DNA of 64,000 nt from Bacillota bacterium. Its GTDB lineage: Bacteria; Bacillota; Clostridia; Lachnospirales; Lachnospiraceae. Each line of letters opens with the position of its first letter. Position 1 is the stretch's first letter. Below, piece after piece: positions 43,422-53,580 of the stretch. A program made the translations under genes and the position numbers. The stretch spans positions 24,105-88,104 of the forward strand of contig JAQXYZ010000037.1 in the NCBI GenBank assembly GCA_029226935.1, written 5' to 3'. The notes beneath the pieces were generated by a model, which was given only the letters and a program-made list of their open reading frames with translations, made no database searches and had not been told where the DNA came from.

Positions 43422-45182
43422 TTATTTCTGAATCTTCCGAATCAATATCCCGTTTTTCAGCAATGTACTGTCAATATAATGTCTCTTATATAGCACTTCG
43501 CCTTCTCTTGGAATTTCAATATCTTCCTCTTCGCAGTTGATGATAATCTCAATATAGTTGTCAAGCCACCCCATCTTATTGAACTCAATCACTCTTCTGC
43601 GGTTTATTTTGTTGGGAAAATGAAAATTCCTGTCACGAAGCAATGGTTCTTCTTTGCGGAGCTTAATGAGGCTTCTTACCATCTCAATTCGTTCATCATA
43701 TTCTCCTGCCTCGATTTTGCCCCATGGCATACACCTTCTGCAATCCGGGTCATGTCCACCTTCCATGGCAATTTCCGTGCCATAATAAATGCAGGGGCTT
43801 CCCGGCATAGTAAACATAACTGCAAGCTGCTGAAAAAATTCATCCATATTTTTTACATCGGAACGGAGACGCTTGGTATCGTGCGAATCCAACAGATTAA
43901 ACAACACATCATTAGTCTGCTGCATGTAACCTGTATAACATCTGTTGATGGTAAACTCAAAGTCATCATTGCTGAGACTCTTGTCAATCCAGAAGTCCTT
44001 AATGCTCTCCCCCAAAGGGTAGTTCATAACCGCATCAAATTCATCCCCTCTAAGCCATGGCATCGCATCATGCCATATCTCTCCTAATATATAAATATCC
44101 GGTTTGATTGCTTTCATACGACTTCTTAATTCCTTGCAGAATACATGGGATATTTCATTGGCAACATCCAGACGGATGCCATCTACATCATATTTTCTGA
44201 CCCATTCCTCGCAGACACCCAGAAGATATTCCCGTACCTTTGGGTTATTTGTATTCAACTTAGGCATGTAATCATAAAAAGCAAAGGTGTAATATTGTCT
44301 GTGACGTGCCGCTCCGTTTTCAAAATCAAAAGGCCACTGCTGGATCATAAACCAGTCATAGTATTCCGAAGCCGGTCCCTTTTCAATGACATCCTTCCAT
44401 GGAGCAAAATCTGCACCGCAATGGTTAAACACTCCATCCAGCATAATTCTGATTCCACGCTTATGCGCTTCCTGAACCAAAGTACGCATGGTCTCCTCTG
44501 TTCCAAAATGAGGATCTATCTTCATATAATCGGAGGTGTCATATTTGTGAGCGGAAGGTGCCTCATTGATGGGGGTCAGATAAAGCCCGGTAATTCCCAA
44601 ATCTGTCAGATAGTCTAACTTGTTAATAATCCCCTGCAAATCACCACCAAAAAATTCCTGATTGGTTACACTCCCCTCTTCTCTCCATGGCAGTGTTCCC
44701 TGTGGGTCATTTGAGGGATCCCCATTACAAAACCGTTCCGGAAAAATCTGATACCAGACGGTCTCATTCACCCATGCAGGGGTTACATTGATATCTGCCG
44801 GATTCATCCATGGGAATACAAAGCACTGACGGCTTCTTCCCTCTAAATTCATCTGTGCCTCACTGATAAGACCGTCCTCAAAGTAATACCACTTTTCATT
44901 CTCTGTAATCAGTTCAAAGAAATATTTCAGACGCTTAAAAGGGGGTTCCATGGTAGTGGTCCACCAGAGCTGCCCCTTTAAACGTTTCTTAAATGGAATA
45001 TTGACCGCATCTCCTGTCCAGGTTTCTCCTCCACCCAAAATTCCTGCTTTAAAAGGATCTCCCTGGATAATGTTGACATACTTCACATCATATCCTGTTC
45101 TAATATTAATAATCAGTTTGCCATCATCCAAGGGATAGCAGTAATTATCATTAGCTCTGTGGTATACCGCATTAAAATCCAT
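43422..45182 (-). CDS. GH13 alpha-glycosidase (neopullulanase/maltogenic amylase type)
   Basis: Hydrolyses alpha-glucans or their oligosaccharides. 586 residues: an N-terminal CBM34-like sandwich (about 1-130) and the GH13 barrel with DGVFNH (249-254), nucleophile Asp339 (GIRLDVANE), acid/base Glu368 (ILGEIW) and Asp435 (LDSHDT). The N-terminal domain and motifs fit subfamily GH13_20. No signal peptide, so it acts inside the cell on imported oligosaccharides. It follows the PFL gene after 20 bases and precedes the permeases, which supports a maltodextrin-like substrate for the transporter. Confidence 0.92.
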   Translation of the reverse strand: MDFNAVYHRANDNYCYPLDDGKLIINIRTGYDVKYVNIIQGDPFKAGILGGGETWTGDAVNIPFKKRLKGQLWWTTTMEPPFKRLKYFFELITENEKWYYFEDGLISEAQMNLEGRSRQCFVFPWMNPADINVTPAWVNETVWYQIFPERFCNGDPSNDPQGTLPWREEGSVTNQEFFGGDLQGIINKLDYLTDLGITGLYLTPINEAPSAHKYDTSDYMKIDPHFGTEETMRTLVQEAHKRGIRIMLDGVFNHCGADFAPWKDVIEKGPASEYYDWFMIQQWPFDFENGAARHRQYYTFAFYDYMPKLNTNNPKVREYLLGVCEEWVRKYDVDGIRLDVANEISHVFCKELRSRMKAIKPDIYILGEIWHDAMPWLRGDEFDAVMNYPLGESIKDFWIDKSLSNDDFEFTINRCYTGYMQQTNDVLFNLLDSHDTKRLRSDVKNMDEFFQQLAVMFTMPGSPCIYYGTEIAMEGGHDPDCRRCMPWGKIEAGEYDERIEMVRSLIKLRKEEPLLRDRNFHFPNKINRRRVIEFNKMGWLDNYIEIIINCEEEDIEIPREGEVLYKRHYIDSTLLKNGILIRKIQK

Positions 45183-45202
45183 ATTTGTCCTCCATACATT
45201 GA

Positions 45203-46567
45203 CTAATTCTTAAAGCTGTGAATGGGTGCCGGAATTCTTCCTCCGCGATTTACAAATGCATCGCAGGAGAACTGATTGACAGGCATAATCGGTGCATAGC
45301 CAAGCAGACCGCCAAACTCAACGGTCTCTCCCACACCTTTTCCGATTACCGGAATAATACGAACCGCCGTGGTTTTCTGATTAACCATTCCGATTGCCAT
45401 TTCATCTGCAATGATACCGGAGATTGTCGTATCCTTGGTATCCCCCGGAATTGCAATCATATCCAATCCTACAGAACATACACAGGTCATTGCTTCCAGC
45501 TTTTCCAGTGTCAGTGCACCTGCCTCCACAGCATCAATCATTCCCTGATCCTCACTAACCGGAATGAATGCACCGCTTAAGCCACCCACATAAGAAGAGG
45601 CCATTACACCGCCCTTCTTAACCTGATCATTTAGTAATGCCAATGCTGCCGTTGTTCCCGGTGCCCCTGCATATTCAAGTCCGATTTCACATAAGATATC
45701 TGCTACACTGTCACCAATTGCCGGGGTTGGTGCCAGTGACAAATCAACAATTCCAAAAGGAACACCCAGCCTTGCAGAAGCCTCCTGTGCTACCAGCTGT
45801 CCCACTCGGGTAACCTTAAAGGCAGTCTTCTTGATGGTTTCACAAAGCACCTCAAAGTTTTCTCCACGAACCTTGCTAAGAGCCGTCTTAACAACACCCG
45901 GACCGCTGACACCTACGTTAATAATTTTATCTGCTTCCGTAACCCCATGAAAAGCCCCTGCCATAAACGGATTGTCATCCGGTGCATTACAGAACACCAC
46001 CAGCTTGGCGCATCCAAGGGAATCCTGTTCCTTGGTATATTCTGCTGTCTGTTTAATCATCTCTCCCATCAGCTTAACTGCATCCATATTGATTCCTGTC
46101 TTCGTGGAACCCAGATTCACAGAACTGCACACACGCTCTGTTGTAGACAATGCAAGCGGAATAGAACGAATCAGCAGTTCATCCGCCGGTGTCATCCCCT
46201 TAGATACCAATGCAGAATATCCTCCGATAAAGTTCACTCCAACCTCATGTGCTACCTTATCAAGAGTTCTCGCAATGGAGGCGAAATCCTCCACTGTTTT
46301 GCATGCTGCACCACCCACAATTGCAATAGGAGTCACTGAAATTCTCTTATTTACAATGGGAATTCCGAATTCTCTGGAAATTTCTTCACCTGTGCTTACC
46401 AAATCCTTGGAAGCATTATATATTTTATTGTAGATTTTTTCATTTAATCTTCCTAAATCAGAATCAATGCAGTCTAACAGGCTGATACCAAGAGTTATGG
46501 TACGAACGTCCAGATTTTCCTTGGTAATCATTTCGTTTGTTTCAACAACTTCAAATAAATTAATCAT
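45203..46567 (-). CDS. PFL family protein (DUF711/UPF0210)
   Basis: 454-residue member of the DUF711 family, once named for similarity to pyruvate formate-lyase; the biochemical function is unknown. Conserved segments include [28 protein letters not shown] and the Gly-rich [16 protein letters not shown]. It always pairs with the small ACT protein encoded just upstream (33-base gap), as here. The start has GGAG 8 bases before it. Confidence 0.92.
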   Translation of the reverse strand: MINLFEVVETNEMITKENLDVRTITLGISLLDCIDSDLGRLNEKIYNKIYNASKDLVSTGEEISREFGIPIVNKRISVTPIAIVGGAACKTVEDFASIARTLDKVAHEVGVNFIGGYSALVSKGMTPADELLIRSIPLALSTTERVCSSVNLGSTKTGINMDAVKLMGEMIKQTAEYTKEQDSLGCAKLVVFCNAPDDNPFMAGAFHGVTEADKIINVGVSGPGVVKTALSKVRGENFEVLCETIKKTAFKVTRVGQLVAQEASARLGVPFGIVDLSLAPTPAIGDSVADILCEIGLEYAGAPGTTAALALLNDQVKKGGVMASSYVGGLSGAFIPVSEDQGMIDAVEAGALTLEKLEAMTCVCSVGLDMIAIPGDTKDTTISGIIADEMAIGMVNQKTTAVRIIPVIGKGVGETVEFGGLLGYAPIMPVNQFSCDAFVNRGGRIPAPIHSFKN

Positions 46568-46599
46568 AATTTTCTCTCCGGGTATTATTTTAAATAAAA

Positions 46600-46872
46600 C
46601 TAAATACGATGCATCTTATCAAAAATTTCTTCCTTCTGACATTTGATGTCCACGCCAATTTCTTCTCCCAATGCGTGAAGTTCATCTGCCATCTGTCCAA
46701 AATGCTTTTCCATGCTGTTGGTATCCACAATCATCATCATATTAAAGTACCCCTGAACGATGGTCTGTGAAATATCCAGAATATTAATTTTGTTTTCTGC
46801 AAGATAGGTGCAGACCTTTGCAATGATTCCAACAGTGTCCTTCCCTACTACTGTAATAATTGTTTTATTCAT
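46600..46872 (-). CDS. ACT domain protein (UPF0237)
   Basis: A 90-residue single ACT domain ([20 protein letters not shown]). It is the constant partner of the PFL/UPF0210 protein downstream; ACT domains bind amino acids, so a regulatory role is likely. The start at 46872 has GGAGG 5 bases upstream; the ATG four codons earlier overlaps that site. Confidence 0.92.
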   Translation of the reverse strand: MNKTIITVVGKDTVGIIAKVCTYLAENKINILDISQTIVQGYFNMMMIVDTNSMEKHFGQMADELHALGEEIGVDIKCQKEEIFDKMHRI

Positions 46873-46932
46873 TTTTTCCTCCATTCCAAAGTGTCCCTTT
46901 TAGGAACGCTTTCCAGTATTCTTTAAATTTTG

Positions 46933-47763
46933 TTATGCAATGTGTATAATTGGTGAAGGCTCACTTCTTGATGCAACATACATAGGAAAATCTGATGTTT
47001 TAATCTGAGATCCTCTGTACGTCTCTTCTTCCCTGTTCGCCTGCGCCATTGTAACCTCTACTCTGACTGCCTCATAAGCAAGCTCGGGTAAATTATTTTC
47101 TTTGCTGAGATGCCCAAGCATGACCGCCTGAAGCTTGTCATGTAAAAGATCACATAAAAGCTGCCCTGCCCTTTCATTAGAAAGATGCCCCCGGTCTCCC
47201 AGAATACGCTGCTTCAGGTAATAGGGATAAGGTCCAACCTGAAGCATATTGACATCGTGGTTTGCTTCCAACAAAAGTGCATCCATTCCCTTTAAACACT
47301 CTACAGTATAATCATTATAGGTTCCCAGGTCAGTAATAATCCCCACCTTTTTCCTGCCATGTGAAATTCTGTATGCCACCGGCTCTGCCGCATCATGGGA
47401 AATCCTCATTGGATTGCAGACAATATCTTTAATTATGATTTTTTCATCTGCACAAATCGGTTGAAATAATTCCTCCGGTATTTCACCCACAGATGAGGTA
47501 TTTTTGATTGCTTTTATTGTACCTTTCGTGGCATAAATCGGTATCCCGTATTTTCTTCCAAGCACTCCCAGTCCAGCAATATGATCCGCATGCTCATGAG
47601 TAATAAAAATTCCGTCAATATCCCGCATAGACAAATCCAGCTCTTTTAAGCCCGATTCTGTTCTTTTTCCGCTGATTCCCACATCCACCAGAAGATGTGT
47701 CGTATCTGAGCCAACATAAATGCAATTTCCGCTGCTTCCGCTGGCAATACTGCAAATTCTCAT
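46933..47763 (-). CDS. Metallo-beta-lactamase fold hydrolase (WalJ/YycJ type)
   Basis: 276 residues with the metal-binding motif THEHADH (in FITHEHADHIAGL) and later His residues (ISHDAAEP, GHLS). Similar proteins in Firmicutes are WalJ/YycJ, linked to DNA/cell-division processes. It opens with RICSIASGSSGNC. It follows the FtsA-like gene after 53 bases. Substrate unknown. Confidence 0.88.
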   Translation of the reverse strand: MRICSIASGSSGNCIYVGSDTTHLLVDVGISGKRTESGLKELDLSMRDIDGIFITHEHADHIAGLGVLGRKYGIPIYATKGTIKAIKNTSSVGEIPEELFQPICADEKIIIKDIVCNPMRISHDAAEPVAYRISHGRKKVGIITDLGTYNDYTVECLKGMDALLLEANHDVNMLQVGPYPYYLKQRILGDRGHLSNERAGQLLCDLLHDKLQAVMLGHLSKENNLPELAYEAVRVEVTMAQANREEETYRGSQIKTSDFPMYVASRSEPSPIIHIA

Positions 47764-47816
47764 TTTACAATCCGTGCCCTTCCTGTTTTCATCATATATT
47801 TTCTAACCCCAGCACC

Positions 47817-49883
47817 TTATTCCTGCCAGTAGATTTCTATCACATCCCCGGAATGAATGGGTTCCATATACTGTGCGGCCCTGCCATTTAAAGTAGTCAC
47901 AATTCCCTTCCCACGTGGTCTTGAAAGGTCAAAATCAATTGCCTCAAATACATCTACATATACATAGGCAGATTTTCCGCTTAATGTTACGGGAATTCTG
48001 TTGACAATGACCTGTATTGACAGGCTTTCCAACGGCTTTTCCGGCTCTCTTTCTGCCTCTTTTACTACCTCTTTTTCTGTCTCTTCTTTCTCCGGTTTCT
48101 TTTCTGTATCCGGTTCAGGAACCGACAAAGCCTCTGCTGTCCACAGAACGGAAAAATTTTCATAGACAGGTGTCTGTCTGTCAGCGAGCTTATTATTTAC
48201 ATAAAGATTCATGTGCGGATCAAGCACCACATCCATAAACTCTGCAATCTGTTCTACGGTATAGTAATTGAGAATCTCTATCTGATCCCCTTCCTGAATT
48301 TCATAATACCTTGACTGAAGTATGCCGTTGACACTTGCAAACCTCGGCACCTCCACCTTCTTGTCATTTACAAAAACAGTCAGGCTTTCAGAAATTTCAG
48401 GCAGTGAACCCAGTTCTAAATGCGCCGGTTCACCCGCCGTTGATTCCTCTACACAAATAATGTCATTTGCATGGATAGGAGTATAAATTCCGGCTAGCTT
48501 GCCGTTGACTGTGATTTCAGCGGCTTCTCCCATCTCTCCTCTTGCCATACGCTGTTTTCCACCTACTGTAAAGTTTAATTCTTTTCCTCTCTTAGGGAAA
48601 AGGCAGTCACTTGGAAATTGTGCCTGCGTAGCTGCATCGGCAACGCTCAGCCTGCTATTATCATAAATCTTAATTCGGCTGCCGTTAAAACTTACAAAAA
48701 TAAAATTATTACTCTGCTCATAGAAATTCAGGCAAATACCAATAGGTGTTACCAAAAGGCTGTCCTTTTTCACATCCTCTTCAAACACAATCTGCTGCAT
48801 GACCTCTTCTCCACGCAGAGCAACACGCTCTCTGGCAATTCCAAGCTTATCCGCAATGGCCTCTGTGTAGCCCGGCATCTTTCCGCCGCCACCGACCACA
48901 AACACTGCGCTGACCGATTTATCTCCATTTAATTCCTTGATTTTCTCCGCCGCCTGTGTCGCCATATCCTCAATCAGATGTGCAGTTACCTGCTTGACCT
49001 CATCACTGCTGATGGACTGGGGAAGAAGCATAATGTCTGTGTAAGAAATAGTGTCCATGGTACCTGCATCCCGCTTGATCTGTTCTGCAGTTGCAAAGTC
49101 AACCAGACAATGTCTGGCAATTTCCTCTGTAAGCGCATCTCCGGCAATAGGAATCATGCCATACGCCAAAATGCATCCGTCATTTGTAATGGATATATCG
49201 GAGGTTCCGGCGCCCACATCAAGCAGTGCAATATTCAGCATACGGAAACGTTCCGGGATTGCCAGCTGAATTGCCGCAATAGGCTCCAAAGTAAGGCTTG
49301 CCACAGACAGTCCAGCCAGCTCTACCGCTTTATACAGACCATCTACCACGTCATCCGGCAGGAATGTCGCAATTAAATCTACCCCTATCGTTCTGGCTTT
49401 ATGTCCCTCCAGATTTCCCATAGGATACCCATTCAGGTAATACCGTACTACCGAGTGTCCCACACAGTAAAATCTGGTTCCGTCATCTTCTTTTTCCGCA
49501 AGGAATTCCTGATATGCCTTTTCTACCCCCGCTGAAACCAGCCCGTAAATGTCCTCCTGACTTACTTCTCCATCTCCGGTAAACGGATATTCTACATTGG
49601 TCGTGACGGTGCGCAGCACACGACCTGCCGCCGCAATACAGACTTCCGTAAGCTTTCGTCCGATTGCATCCTCAAGCTGTGCCTTGACCTGTGCAATGGT
49701 CTCACCAACCTTTTGAATATCATGAATCTGTCCATCCAGCATTGCTCTGGTTTCATGCTCTTTTGTCCTCTGTGCAAGTACAATAAACTGGCTGCCGCTT
49801 CGATAGCCCACAGTTCCAACAATGCTTCTGGTTCCTATATCCAGTCCGAAAACTAATTGTCCGGTATATCGCTTTCCTTCCAT
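47817..49883 (-). CDS. FtsA-like actin-fold protein with long C-terminal extension
   Basis: 688 residues. The first 380 or so have the actin/FtsA fold: phosphate-1 loop VFGLDIGTRSIVG, an SHS2-like insertion, ALLDVGAGTSDIS and VFVVGGGGKMPGY. The rest (about 420-688) is not part of FtsA; it contains several similar short modules, such as ITVNGKLAGIYTPI, VFVNDKKVEVPRF and LYVNNKLADRQTP, a Glu/Lys-rich linker, and a last module near the end. There is no FtsA C-terminal membrane helix. Its start overlaps the coaE stop by one base. Classical FtsA is about 420 residues, so the role may differ. Confidence 0.8.
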   Translation of the reverse strand: MEGKRYTGQLVFGLDIGTRSIVGTVGYRSGSQFIVLAQRTKEHETRAMLDGQIHDIQKVGETIAQVKAQLEDAIGRKLTEVCIAAAGRVLRTVTTNVEYPFTGDGEVSQEDIYGLVSAGVEKAYQEFLAEKEDDGTRFYCVGHSVVRYYLNGYPMGNLEGHKARTIGVDLIATFLPDDVVDGLYKAVELAGLSVASLTLEPIAAIQLAIPERFRMLNIALLDVGAGTSDISITNDGCILAYGMIPIAGDALTEEIARHCLVDFATAEQIKRDAGTMDTISYTDIMLLPQSISSDEVKQVTAHLIEDMATQAAEKIKELNGDKSVSAVFVVGGGGKMPGYTEAIADKLGIARERVALRGEEVMQQIVFEEDVKKDSLLVTPIGICLNFYEQSNNFIFVSFNGSRIKIYDNSRLSVADAATQAQFPSDCLFPKRGKELNFTVGGKQRMARGEMGEAAEITVNGKLAGIYTPIHANDIICVEESTAGEPAHLELGSLPEISESLTVFVNDKKVEVPRFASVNGILQSRYYEIQEGDQIEILNYYTVEQIAEFMDVVLDPHMNLYVNNKLADRQTPVYENFSVLWTAEALSVPEPDTEKKPEKEETEKEVVKEAEREPEKPLESLSIQVIVNRIPVTLSGKSAYVYVDVFEAIDFDLSRPRGKGIVTTLNGRAAQYMEPIHSGDVIEIYWQE

Positions 49884-50479
49884 TACAGGTCTTCCCCCAA
49901 TTTAATATCTATTTGTCTGTATGCCTCTTCAATCCCACCACTGTTGTCAATCACAAAGCTGCAATTTTTTCGGAAATTCTCTTCCGAAAGCTGTGTTTTC
50001 ATAATCGCATCAGTCTTTTCATCGGAGTAATTTCTTGATTTCTTTAGCCGCATGCGCCTCACATCATCTCTGGCATAAATATACCACATTTCATCTACAA
50101 TGTTCAAATAACCATCTTCGATGAGAAGTGCCGCCTCCAAAAAGAGAAAGTCCAATTCTCCTCTTCTTTTTTCTAATGTAATCTCATCAAGAATCATTTT
50201 TTTTACTGCCGGATGAATAATCTGATTCACTTTTTTTAGCAGTTCTTCCGACGCAAAGATTTTTTCTGCCATCTTGCCTTTATGTATGGTGCCGTCCTCA
50301 TTTAATATATCTGAGGACAAAAGCTTTATCAGTTCCTCGTAGCAGGGCTGTCCGGGTTCCTTTGCCTGATGTGCAACCTCATCTGCAAGTATCACTCTGC
50401 AGTTATAATTCTTTGCAATATATTTCAGCAAAGCGGATTTCCCCGAACCTACGCCGCCCGTAATTCCAATCACTTTCAT
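49883..50479 (-). CDS. coaE: Dephospho-CoA kinase
   Basis: Last step of coenzyme A synthesis. 198 residues with the P-loop GITGGVGSGKS near the start and the HPAVKK and LLIEDGY segments typical of CoaE. It lies 12 bases after polA, a common order in Gram-positive bacteria, and its stop overlaps the start of the FtsA-like gene. Confidence 0.95.
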   Translation of the reverse strand: MKVIGITGGVGSGKSALLKYIAKNYNCRVILADEVAHQAKEPGQPCYEELIKLLSSDILNEDGTIHKGKMAEKIFASEELLKKVNQIIHPAVKKMILDEITLEKRRGELDFLFLEAALLIEDGYLNIVDEMWYIYARDDVRRMRLKKSRNYSDEKTDAIMKTQLSEENFRKNCSFVIDNSGGIEEAYRQIDIKLGEDL

Positions 50480-50491
50480 ATTTATTACCCG

Positions 50492-53134
50492 CTATTTTGC
50501 TTCGTACCAGTCATTGCCTTCGTGCAGGTCAATTTCCAGTCCCACCGAAAATTCTGCCACATGGCTCATTTCCTCTTCCAGAATTCTACGCACCTGCGCC
50601 GCCTCTTCCTGTCGGGTCTCAATCAGCAATTCATCATGTACCTGAAGGATCAGCCTTGACTTCAGTCCTTCCTTCTTCAATCTTTGATGAACTCTGATCA
50701 TAGCAATTTTGATCACATCCGCTGCCGTCCCCTGTATCGGTGAATTCATGGCAACTCTTTCTCCGAAGGAGCGTTGCATAAAATTACTGGAGGACAGCTC
50801 CGGTACCGGTCTTCTCCTTCCAAACAAGGTCGTTACATAGCCTTTTTCCTTTGCATCGGATACAGACTTGTCCAGAAAGTTCTTTACTCCCGGATAGGTT
50901 GCAAAATACTGCTCTATATATTCCGCCGCTTCCTTTCTTGTAATACTCAGGTCCTGACTTAACCCAAAAGAACTAATTCCATATACAATACCAAAGTTTA
51001 CTGCCTTGGCATTGCGGCGCTGTAAATCGGTAACTTCTTCAAACGGAATATGAAATACCTGAGATGCGGTAATTCTGTGTATATCTGCGTGCATCCGATA
51101 TGCATCAATCAGCTGCTCATCTCCGGACATATGTGCAAGAAGTCTTAATTCAATCTGAGAATAATCTGCATCTGTAAAAATACATCCCTCTTTTGGAACA
51201 AATACCTTTCTGATTTTTCTTCCCAGCTCCATACGCATGGGAATGTTCTGCAAATTAGGATCAGTGGAGCTGATGCGCCCTGTTGCAGTAATGGTCTGGT
51301 TAAAGGTAGAATGAATGCGATTATCCTTTCCAATGAAAGCCGACAGTCCTTCCGCATAGGTAGACTTTAACTTTGCAAGGCCACGATACTCCAGTACATC
51401 TGCCACAATAGGATATTTTTCTGCCATTTTTTCCAATACATCTGCGGCAGTAGAATAACCGTTCTTTGTCTTTTTTCCACCGGGAAGCGCCAGCTTTTCA
51501 AACAAAATTTCTCCCAGCTGCTTAGGTGAATTAATATTAAATTCCGTACCTGCTTCCTCGTAAATTTTCTGCTCAAGCTCACCGATTCGTCCCGTGAGTG
51601 CTGCGCCATAGGCTTTCAATTCTTCCGGCTTAACCAAAATCCCTTCTTTTTCCATATCGTAAAGCACATAGGTAAGGGGCATCTCAATTTCCTTCATCAG
51701 ATTACCCATACCTGATTCCTCAAGCTTTTCTGAAAGTACCGGTTCCGCTTTCATACTTACATAAGCAAGGAAACAGGCGTATTCTGTAAATTCCTCCGGT
51801 TTTTCTTGAAGGGCGGCGGCATAAGTAAGCTTTCCAAAACGCTGCGAGCGTTCCGGTATCATCAGCCCTAAATGCTCATTTGCCACGTCCTCAAGGGTAT
51901 AGTCATTCTTCAACGGATTCAAAAGATAAGCTGCAAGAATGACATCAAAAAACCTTTCTGTCTCATCACATGAAAGATAGTCATAAGTGTTTTTTATATT
52001 GCCGCATGCAAGTTTGCCTTTTTTAGCAAGCTGCGCCATCTTATCTTTCAGGTATTCTTTGGTAATAAAGCCACTGCATTGTATAAAACTACAGCTTCCG
52101 TCCGGAAATGCAATCGAAATTCCCGCCAGTTCCTGATCGACTGTTTTTTCCTGAAGCAGAGCAAACCCAATCCGCTCTCCAAGGGATAAGGCTTTTGAAA
52201 AAATCTCTTCTGCCTGAGCAAGCTCTTTTGTCATTTCAAATTTCGAGGTAATCTCATCGTTGGAAACACCTTTTTCAAAGCGTGACAAAAGATTTTTAAA
52301 CTCCAGCTGTTTAAAAATCACATATGCTTCTTCTGTATAAAAGTCTCTGACTCTGGCAGTCTCAAAAGAAAACTCTATAGGACTGTTTACATTGATGGTT
52401 GCCAGCGTTTTACTTAAATCAGCCAGATCCTGATGTTCTCTTAAGGACTCGCGGACTGCCTTTTTGGAAATCTCCTCCAGATGAACATAGATATTTTCCA
52501 GTGAACCAAACTGTACCATCAACTCTGTTGCTGTTTTTTCTCCCACCTTTGGGACGCCGGGAATGTTATCCGCAGTATCCCCCATCAGTGCCTTCAAATC
52601 AATGAACTGAATAGGATTCACATGATACTTTGCTTCCACATCAGCTGCATAATAGTCTTCTATCTCCGTCTTTCCCCCTCTTGTCTTGGGGATTCTGATT
52701 TTAATCCGGTCTGTAGCAACCTGTAGAAGATCCCGGTCTCCTGAAACCAGTGAAACTGCCATTCCGTCACGCTCTGCTCTTTTGGCAATCGTCCCCAGAA
52801 TGTCATCTGCTTCCAGCCCTGCCTGCTCCATAATTTGGATTCCCATGGCAAGAAGCACTTTCTTCATTACCGGAACCTGCTCACGCAGCTCCTCCGGCAT
52901 GGGTTTTCTGGTTCCTTTATATTCCTTGTAGATTTCATGGCGGAAGGTGGGGGCTTTTACATCAAAGGCAACCATAAGGTAGTCCGGCTGCTCCTCCTCC
53001 ATAATCTTAAACAAAATATTTAGGAATCCGTATACTGCATTGGTATGAAGTCCGGCACTGTTACTTAAATCCGGCACTCCGTAAAATGCTCTGTTCAAAA
53101 TACTGTGTCCATCTATTAAAACAAGTTTTTCCAT
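50492..53134 (-). CDS. polA: DNA polymerase I
   Basis: Fills gaps in repair and Okazaki-fragment processing. 880 residues: 5'-3' exonuclease (about 1-290), a central exonuclease-like domain with no clear DxE metal motif, and the polymerase with DADYSQIELR, RRNAKAVNFGIVYG and QVHDELLIE. Lack of proofreading is common in Firmicute PolI. The start at 53134 (MEKLVLIDGHS) has GAGG 6 bases upstream. It heads the polA-coaE-FtsA-like-hydrolase operon. Confidence 0.97.
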   Translation of the reverse strand: MEKLVLIDGHSILNRAFYGVPDLSNSAGLHTNAVYGFLNILFKIMEEEQPDYLMVAFDVKAPTFRHEIYKEYKGTRKPMPEELREQVPVMKKVLLAMGIQIMEQAGLEADDILGTIAKRAERDGMAVSLVSGDRDLLQVATDRIKIRIPKTRGGKTEIEDYYAADVEAKYHVNPIQFIDLKALMGDTADNIPGVPKVGEKTATELMVQFGSLENIYVHLEEISKKAVRESLREHQDLADLSKTLATINVNSPIEFSFETARVRDFYTEEAYVIFKQLEFKNLLSRFEKGVSNDEITSKFEMTKELAQAEEIFSKALSLGERIGFALLQEKTVDQELAGISIAFPDGSCSFIQCSGFITKEYLKDKMAQLAKKGKLACGNIKNTYDYLSCDETERFFDVILAAYLLNPLKNDYTLEDVANEHLGLMIPERSQRFGKLTYAAALQEKPEEFTEYACFLAYVSMKAEPVLSEKLEESGMGNLMKEIEMPLTYVLYDMEKEGILVKPEELKAYGAALTGRIGELEQKIYEEAGTEFNINSPKQLGEILFEKLALPGGKKTKNGYSTAADVLEKMAEKYPIVADVLEYRGLAKLKSTYAEGLSAFIGKDNRIHSTFNQTITATGRISSTDPNLQNIPMRMELGRKIRKVFVPKEGCIFTDADYSQIELRLLAHMSGDEQLIDAYRMHADIHRITASQVFHIPFEEVTDLQRRNAKAVNFGIVYGISSFGLSQDLSITRKEAAEYIEQYFATYPGVKNFLDKSVSDAKEKGYVTTLFGRRRPVPELSSSNFMQRSFGERVAMNSPIQGTAADVIKIAMIRVHQRLKKEGLKSRLILQVHDELLIETRQEEAAQVRRILEEEMSHVAEFSVGLEIDLHEGNDWYEAK

Positions 53135-53179
53135 GCTAATCCTCATTTCTGTGCACGTTCTTTACCTATAAAGACAAAT

Positions 53180-53503
53180 CTAAAAGAAAACTAACAATGC
53201 AATCAAGGTAATTAATGCAACCCCGACCAATCCCTCAAGCGCATACAACAGCCACTGCATACTTTCACGCCATTTTAAAATATGCTCTGTTTCTTCTATT
53301 CTTGCTTTTAATTCGTTCTGAAGGTCAAACACATTGCCTGACTCCAATCTTGCCATTCCTTCAAGGACCAAAAACTGGATAGACAGCTCTTCCCTGCATT
53401 CTTCGCATTTGTCCACATGCTCCATAAATTCTCGTAAATCATCTGTATCCAGCTCATCCTTCAGAAATAAAGGAATTAATTTTTCTGCCTCTTTACATGT
53501 CAT
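53180..53503 (-). CDS. Small zinc-finger membrane protein (zf-HC2, anti-sigma-like)
   Basis: 107 residues. The N-terminus holds the Cys near the start (MTCKEAEKLIPLFLKDELD) and the HVDKCEEC zinc motif of anti-sigma factors; a membrane helix covers about 87-106. No sigma factor gene is next to it. It may be an orphan anti-sigma or simply a membrane-anchored zinc protein. GAGG lies 7 bases before the start. Confidence 0.8.
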   Translation of the reverse strand: MTCKEAEKLIPLFLKDELDTDDLREFMEHVDKCEECREELSIQFLVLEGMARLESGNVFDLQNELKARIEETEHILKWRESMQWLLYALEGLVGVALITLIALLVFF

Positions 53504-53580
53504 AACAGTTCCTCACTGTAATGCCTCTGTTAAATACTTACTCTAATAAATATACACTAAAACTACTTTAAAGTAAATCA

